Position numbers and translations under genes: made by a program. A stretch of 60,000 bases of DNA, from positions 34,769,551-34,829,550 of the forward strand of contig NC_088304.1 in NCBI RefSeq assembly GCF_032854445.1, read 5' to 3'. Below are positions 55,100 to 60,000 of the stretch, piece by piece; within the stretch, counting starts at the first letter, position 1; each line of letters begins with the position of its first letter. The notes beneath the pieces were generated by a model. It did no database searches, was not told where the DNA came from, and saw only the letters and a list, made by a program, of their open reading frames with translations. Origin of the DNA: Liolophura sinensis (taxonomy: Eukaryota; Mollusca; Polyplacophora; Chitonida; Chitonidae).

Positions 55100-55345
55100 A
55101 TTTAAACATCCTCAATATTTCCTAAATGATCCGCAATATTTCCTAAAAGAATTTTAGTATTTCCTACAATATCCTTAATATTGCCTACAAGATTCCCAGA
55201 ATTTCCTGAAAGATCCTCACTATTTCCTACAAGATTAACAATACTTTATAAATGATTCCTATTATTTCCTCAAAGATCCTCTTATTTTCTAAAAGATCTT
55301 TCATATTTCTTAAATGGTTCTCAGTATTCCTAAAAGATCCTCAGA
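55100..55345. repeat. ~24-27-bp degenerate tandem repeat
   Basis: About nine copies of 'TATTTCCTAAAAGATCCTCA' with spacing variation. Confidence 0.75.
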
Positions 55346-55796
55346 CGTACAAGTTAAACTTTACGACATCAGAAGCAACCGACATTCTTACATCGGTTCA
55401 CTCCCTACGGAATAAGTAATTCCTCACACCATCAACCCCCATCACCCCCATCACGCCTTCACACCACGTTTCTTTAGTTTTACAACGAGTATAATGCTCT
55501 TGTAAGTAAATATGGACAGAGCGTTCAGAATCTTTGGCGCTCGGCTTCATGATTGTGACCAATTCCACTTAACCCGTGGGCTAAGGGCTCTGTATGCATC
55601 CTGCTGAATTAAATCGACATGTTGGATATATGAACAGTTGCAATCAAACCGCCACCGAGACACATATTTTGTTATCGACAACTGATATTCAAGTATGGTA
55701 CACGACGTAAATTCTGATTTCACCCAGTCGCCTAGAACATGCCTTGCGTCTTTCAAACATCAATGAAAATTGTTGACTTCTTCTCTTTGCATGATT
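55346..55796. other. Unique stretch, no gene seen
   Basis: Nothing recognised. Confidence 0.3.
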
Positions 55797-55945
55797 CCGT
55801 CCTATTTTCGTACTTCATATAATTTCTTAGTTCTTTGGTGTTCTGTGTTATACGTCATTTTGGGAATTGTCTTTGCGATTATTGACCCGGAACGTGCGTA
55901 ATGGTTGACGTCTAGAATACGAATGTCTGTTTCGACACAAGTTTG
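55797..55945 (+). repeat. Dispersed repeat family A, forward copy
   Basis: Same order of blocks as 33416-33560: 'ATTTTCGTACTTCATATAAT', 'GTTCTTTGGTG', 'AATGGTTGACG' and 'ATACGAATGTCTGTTTCGAC'. Confidence 0.6.
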
Positions 55946-56239
55946 AGTAAATCTGTCCTTTTCAATCTGCCCAGTTTATTCCTGTACAGATGAGCTTCGT
56001 TTTTAAATCTCAAACCACATTTTTTTTCTTTTAAACCAATTGATTCCCACTTAAATCACCTTTTGGTATGATTGTCATACTGGGATGTGTAAACATCACA
56101 ATGGCTGTGCAGGTAAGGGTAAAATTGTACTTGGTCTGAAACCTTGTACCTTCTTCTAAACCTTACCAATTGTAACCTAATTGGATACAGACGACGTACG
56201 TGGGGGCTATGGTGGAATCTGAGACCTTTAATACTGTCT

Positions 56240-56410
56240 TCGTGGGATTTGATTGTTGTTTCTACTCAATAGTTCATTTATGCGATGGCGGCCAGCATTG
56301 TGGTGGGGGGAAACCGGGCACACTCCGGTTGAACTCACGGCCATCCGCAGGTAACTGGCAGACCTTCCCACGTACGGCCGGAGAGGAAGCCATTATGAGC
56401 TGGGTTTCGT
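56240..56410 (-). mobile_element. SINE S1, truncated both ends
   Basis: Core 'CCAGCATTGTGGTGGGGGGA', body 'CCCACGTACGGCCGGAGAGG', ending in 'ATTATGAGCTGGG'. Confidence 0.8.
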
Positions 56411-56507
56411 TTCACAAAAGGGTGTAAGCTACAAGTGGGTGTAAATCCGTGTATAGACCACACGTAAGTTTTATTGCGCGTTTCACAAACCGTATGTATC
56501 TTACGAG

Positions 56508-56683
56508 TGTTTTGGTGTTTTACGCCATACTCAAGAATATTTCACTTATACGACGGCGGCCAGCATTATGGTGGGTGGAAACCGGGAACAGCCCGGGGGA
56601 AACCCACGACCATCCGCAGGTTGCTGGCAGACCTTCTCACGTACGGCCGCCAGCATGAGCTAGACTTGAACTCACAGCGACCT
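56508..56683 (-). mobile_element. SINE S1, head-truncated
   Basis: Tail 'TTGGTGTTTTACGCCATACT', near-consensus core and body, small deletion after 'CGTACGGCCG', box-B region 'TTGAACTCACAGCGACC'. The core is among the least diverged in the window. Confidence 0.85.
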
Positions 56684-56689
56684 TATGCA

Positions 56690-57294
56690 AACCTTGTGTA
56701 GAACCGTAAGTAAAGTTACACACAGAAATAAAATGGTTGTCATGTACTTGATTGTTGACGAAATGTACAGGAGAACATTTAGACCACAGCAAATATTTGA
56801 GATAGGACATATAGGACAAATATTTGAGATCTTCGTGATGATCAGTCACATGCTGAGCGATACAGGCTGCCCAGATATTTGATCGAAAATATGCTGTATG
56901 CCATGCGAGCCGATAATGAGCCCACGACAAGTCGCTCTCGCGCCGTCTCACCTGTTACACAGCTTCTGACCACTTTGAGATATTATGCTAAGGGTTAATT
57001 ACACATATCTTGCAATGTACATGCAATCATTTTGGATCTAAACAAAATCACATTTGTTCAGTACACTGTTCTAAAATTTGTGTATAAAAGATATCAAAAT
57101 GAACTAAACATTTTCATAAGCTTGATTACCTGAAGCAAATGTTTACTTCTCGCCTTACAGGAGAACACAATCATCAATAATTATTATCAATAAGTAATAA
57201 GACGCTAAAATAAATTGTTATAAATGTGGGGAAAAATGTTTACTAAAGTTTAAACTCCTAATAATTTGAACATAAAGTCAGACATGCAAAATGA
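56690..57294. other. Unique stretch, no gene seen
   Basis: Nothing recognised. Confidence 0.3.
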
Positions 57295-57352
57295 CATTAC
57301 GTGGGAAGGTCTGTCGACAACCTTCGAATAGTCGTGACATTTTATTCAGCTC
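57295..57352 (+). mobile_element. SINE S1 body fragment
   Basis: 'TTACGTGGGAAGGTCTGTCG' then 'CAACCTTCGAATAGTCGTG' matches the S1 body. Poly-C-rich tracts follow at 57383-57395 and 57456-57469. Confidence 0.6.
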
Positions 57353-57747
57353 TATGAATCCCACCTTCCTCCTCACCCTCCCTCCTGACCCCCCCCCCTT
57401 TCATTTCTCTCTGCCTAGCACATTCATGGAAACAACAAGGTCGTGCCATTTACTTCCCCCCCCCCCCCACTTCCTTAAAACCATCGTGTTCCACGCATTG
57501 CTTCTGTTAATAAAAAGTCGTACATTAACTCTTGTTAACTTGGTATGACATGTTTTGGGACGATATTTATGCACTGAGCTCATGTACTTTACATGTATGA
57601 TTGATATATTGGAAGACTAACATGAATTAATAATGACAGCTAACTGTGCTAACTGTTTCGAAAGTAGTCAAACTACTGACAGAGGAAACCATATGCAACT
57701 TAAAGAGCTGCTAGTCACATACAGTAAGTAAACACCCTAATTATTGC

Positions 57748-57890
57748 CTTCTTTTTCCGTTACTTCCAGGAATCCTGTATAGGCAGATAGTCCTGCACGC
57801 CACCTATTGAAATCGTTTGGATTATTATTATTATTATTATTATTATTATTGGCTTCTCTTTCTGTTACTTCCAGGAATCCTGTATTTCCT
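57748..57890 (+). repeat. Direct repeat around an (ATT)n microsatellite
   Basis: 'GTTACTTCCAGGAATCCTGT' occurs at about 57761 and again at about 57865, on either side of (ATT)n at 57821-57850. Confidence 0.75.
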
Positions 57891-58049
57891 GTCAGCATAA
57901 AGGATCTGACTTGGTCTCTTTCTGTCTGCGCCATATCCAGTCCCACGGTGTTTCCACCACCCACATTCCGGAGCGAGTGGTTGGACATCTCAACCGAGAA
58001 AGAATCTCAGAGTTATTTCGAAGTAGAGCATAATACTGGAACTGTGTAA

Positions 58050-58910
58050 AGGTAGGTGTACGTTCAATAGATTCACGAATAAAACCAAGAGTTATAATCC
58101 AGGTCACAATAATTCTAGTAATGTGTCTATACTGGTGAAATTCGTTGTACGTACAATAGACTCACGGATAAAACCAAGAGTTATAACCAAGTAGATACTA
58201 ATACTGGAACTGTGCCTATACTCGGGGAAGGTCGGTTTACGTACAATAGACCCATGGACAAAACCAATAGCTATAACCAAGTAGACATGAAAACTGGAAC
58301 TGTGCCTATACTGTTGAAGGTAGGTGTACGTACAAAAGACTCAAGGACAAAACCTCGAGTTACAACCAAGTACACAGTAATACTGGAACTCTGCCTATAC
58401 TGATGATGGTAGGCGTACCTACAATAGACTCACGGACAAAACCTCGAGTTACAACCCAGCAGACAATAATACTGGTACTGTGCCTATAGTGGTGAAGGCA
58501 GGTGTACCTACAATACACTCACGGACAAAACCAATAGCTATAGCCAAGCAGACAATAAAACTCGAACTGTGCCAACACTGGGGGAAGGTCGGTTTACGTA
58601 TGATAGACCCACAGATAAAACCAATAGCTATCACCAAGTAGACATGAAAACTGGAACTGTACCAACACTGGGGGAAGGTCGGTTTACGTATAATAGACCC
58701 ACAGACAAAACCAATAGCCATCACCAAGTAGACATGAAAACTGGAACTGTGCCAAAACCAATAGCTATAACCAAGTAGACATGAAAACTGGAACTGTGCC
58801 AATACTGGGGTAAGGTCGGTGTATGTACAAATAAACCCACGGACAAAATCAAGAGTTATAACCAAGTAGATAATAACATTATAACTGTGCCCATAAGGTG
58901 AAGGTCAGTT
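58050..58910. repeat. 90-bp tandem repeat, ~9 copies
   Basis: Units with 'ACTGGAACTGTGCC', 'GGGGAAGGTCGGTTTACGTA', 'GACAAAACCAATAGCTATAA' and 'CCAAGTAGACATGAAAACTG'. Central copies are nearly identical. Open frames on both strands (for example 58449-58865 minus) are due to the 90-bp period. Confidence 0.9.
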
Positions 58911-59017
58911 TGCGTGTGATCGATCAGCAGACACAAACATGAATACCAGTCATGTAGATTAGAACACTGAGTCAATACGTGCAGTGCGACAGTATAAAAG
59001 ACTTACAGCATAGAGAG

Positions 59018-59150
59018 TAAAGCCGGAGCAGCTATGACAGTGTAATAGTTGGCAAATGGTCACACGTAACCGCTGAAATACGGCATCTTGTCACTTGACC
59101 TTAGTAAGGGTTTGTTCTATTTTATTTGTAACTGCTTAATTAGTAGCCAA
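59018..59150 (+). repeat. Dispersed repeat family C, copy 2
   Basis: 'GCAAATGGTCACACGTAACC', 'ATCTTGTCACTTGACC' and 'CTTAATTAGTAGCCAATTAG' parallel 12640-12895. Confidence 0.5.
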
Positions 59151-59303
59151 TTAGACTCCACCTCCACTCCCACCCATTTTGTTTTCTTTTTAAAAAGATG
59201 GTATATGTAGAAATAAATTTTACATCAGCAGGTTATCAAAAGGGTCAGAGGCAATAGTACGCAAAATATCCAACGTTTCACGGTCTCAGAAGAAGACTGT
59301 TAA

Positions 59304-60000
59304 TTGTGCAATAGATGTGAACTCTGTGAAACTCAGTTTAATTTTGCCACTGCTTCTGATGTTTCACGTACATGTGAGTCTTTACATGTGTGTGATAAAC
59401 ATTTTCTGCGGAATGCATTGCAGTTTGACACATTGCCTATCACTGGTTACACATCTCGCACAATTTGTCCGGTGGACTCTTTCCGTGCTTGTGTAACATA
59501 CAAAGATAAATCTGTACCTGCTGTATTTCATGTTGTACAGAAAGGCACTAGCTTACATGGTAAGGATTTTATCCAAGCTTTGGGTCTCAATATCCAAGGC
59601 AGCTCTTCTGCACCGGCTAGTTGTCGGTTACCCCTATCACAGGTTACAGTAACTAATCCTGTTATTACTGATTGTAATACTGAGGCTAACAGTAACAGTG
59701 CTATATCTGTCCACAACCCTATCTCTGCAAAGATTCGATCAGATTTTCCTGACTTGTTCTCTAATAAGTTAGGCAAATTTTAAAGGTTTACTCATCGTGT
59801 GAAAACTCGTACGAATGTAAAACCCGTGCAGCAAAAGCTCCGTCGGTTACCATACGAAGTTTCCGCCGAGGTAAAGCGCTTAGAAGACGCTTGTATAATG
59901 TTTCCGCCGAGGTAAAGCGCTTAAAAGACTCTTGTATAATGGAACGAACCGAGGCATCTGAATGGCTTTATCCCATTGTCCATGCAAAGAAGAAAACAAA
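59304..60000 (+). mobile_element. Ty3/Gypsy-type pol fragment, broken, running off the right edge
   Basis: The frame 59304-59783 encodes a cysteine-containing segment and then the protease-to-RT linker ending 'FPDLFSNKLGKF'. After an in-frame TAA at 59781-59783 the same frame continues with 'FTHRVKTRTNVKPVQQKLRR' and 'VSAEVKRLED', the entry into a Ty3/Gypsy reverse transcriptase. A 41-bp segment (about 59858-59898) is repeated in tandem directly after (59899-59939), shifting the frame, which then resumes with sequence ending in a 'HAKKK'-type motif near the window end. No LTR or primer-binding site is visible to the left, so the copy is 5'-truncated or rearranged. It is a dead element; family from motif recognition only. 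Confidence 0.75.

Noticed and set aside
58449-58865. 138-codon minus frame
   Set aside because: Product of the 90-bp tandem array.

Overview
The window is animal nuclear DNA. It has no operons, ribosome binding sites or compact coding. The few coding blocks are short exons bounded by GT..AG introns and surrounded by transposon debris and minisatellites. The commonest repeat is a tRNA-headed SINE. Its body carries a 'GTTTCCTCCCACCATAATG' core and its tail a 'TTGAGTACGGCGTAAAACAC' stretch followed by (AATA)n. From memory, SINEs like this, and the second family ending in 'GACGTTAAACCCC', are typical of mollusc and related lophotrochozoan genomes. A marine mollusc or close lophotrochozoan is therefore the best guess, but no species can be named from the sequence.

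Host genes that can be supported: (1) an IL-17-like cytokine on the minus strand at the left end. Its main exon is 324-842, its short first coding exon 1938-1976, and a TATA box lies at 2038-2047. (2) A second, strongly diverged IL-17-like gene on the plus strand (33632-34258). (3) A C-type lectin domain gene on the minus strand, with exons at 39307-39536 and 40113-40350 and a possible signal-peptide exon at 46424-46468. Together these make a loose innate-immunity neighbourhood: two secreted cytokines and a secreted lectin. Weaker candidates are a small secreted cysteine-containing peptide at 13274-13543 and a two-helix membrane exon at 3257-3493. A three-exon Myb/SANT-like DNA-binding domain (48689-49399) has one broken splice donor and looks like part of a decayed DNA transposon or domesticated copy.

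Mobile elements: about 35 copies or fragments of the SINE family, several with clear target-site duplications; a solo LTR (4559-5493) with a perfect 5-bp duplication; a LINE remnant (about 23590-25199) with a large internal deletion in the reverse transcriptase; a Ty3/Gypsy-type pol fragment running off the right edge, broken by a stop codon and a 41-bp tandem duplication; a PIF/Harbinger-like MITE (1638-1853); a foldback structure (51988-52071); and at least three unclassified dispersed repeat families with several copies each inside the window.

Tandem arrays fill much of the rest: 16-bp (3.7-4.4 kb), 57-bp (13.7-14.25 kb), 23/46-bp (18.1-18.9 kb), 50/88-bp (20.1-21.5 kb), 24-bp (22.3-22.6 kb), 45-bp (26.7-27.5 kb), about 36-bp (31.5-32.1 kb), about 71-bp (34.7-35.6 kb), a TCC-rich 30-36-bp array (42.6-44.0 kb), and 90-bp (58.1-58.9 kb). 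Several show higher-order structure, and several have long open frames in more than one frame simply because the unit length is a multiple of three or the unit has no stop codon. The remaining stretches are AT-rich unique DNA in which I see no gene.
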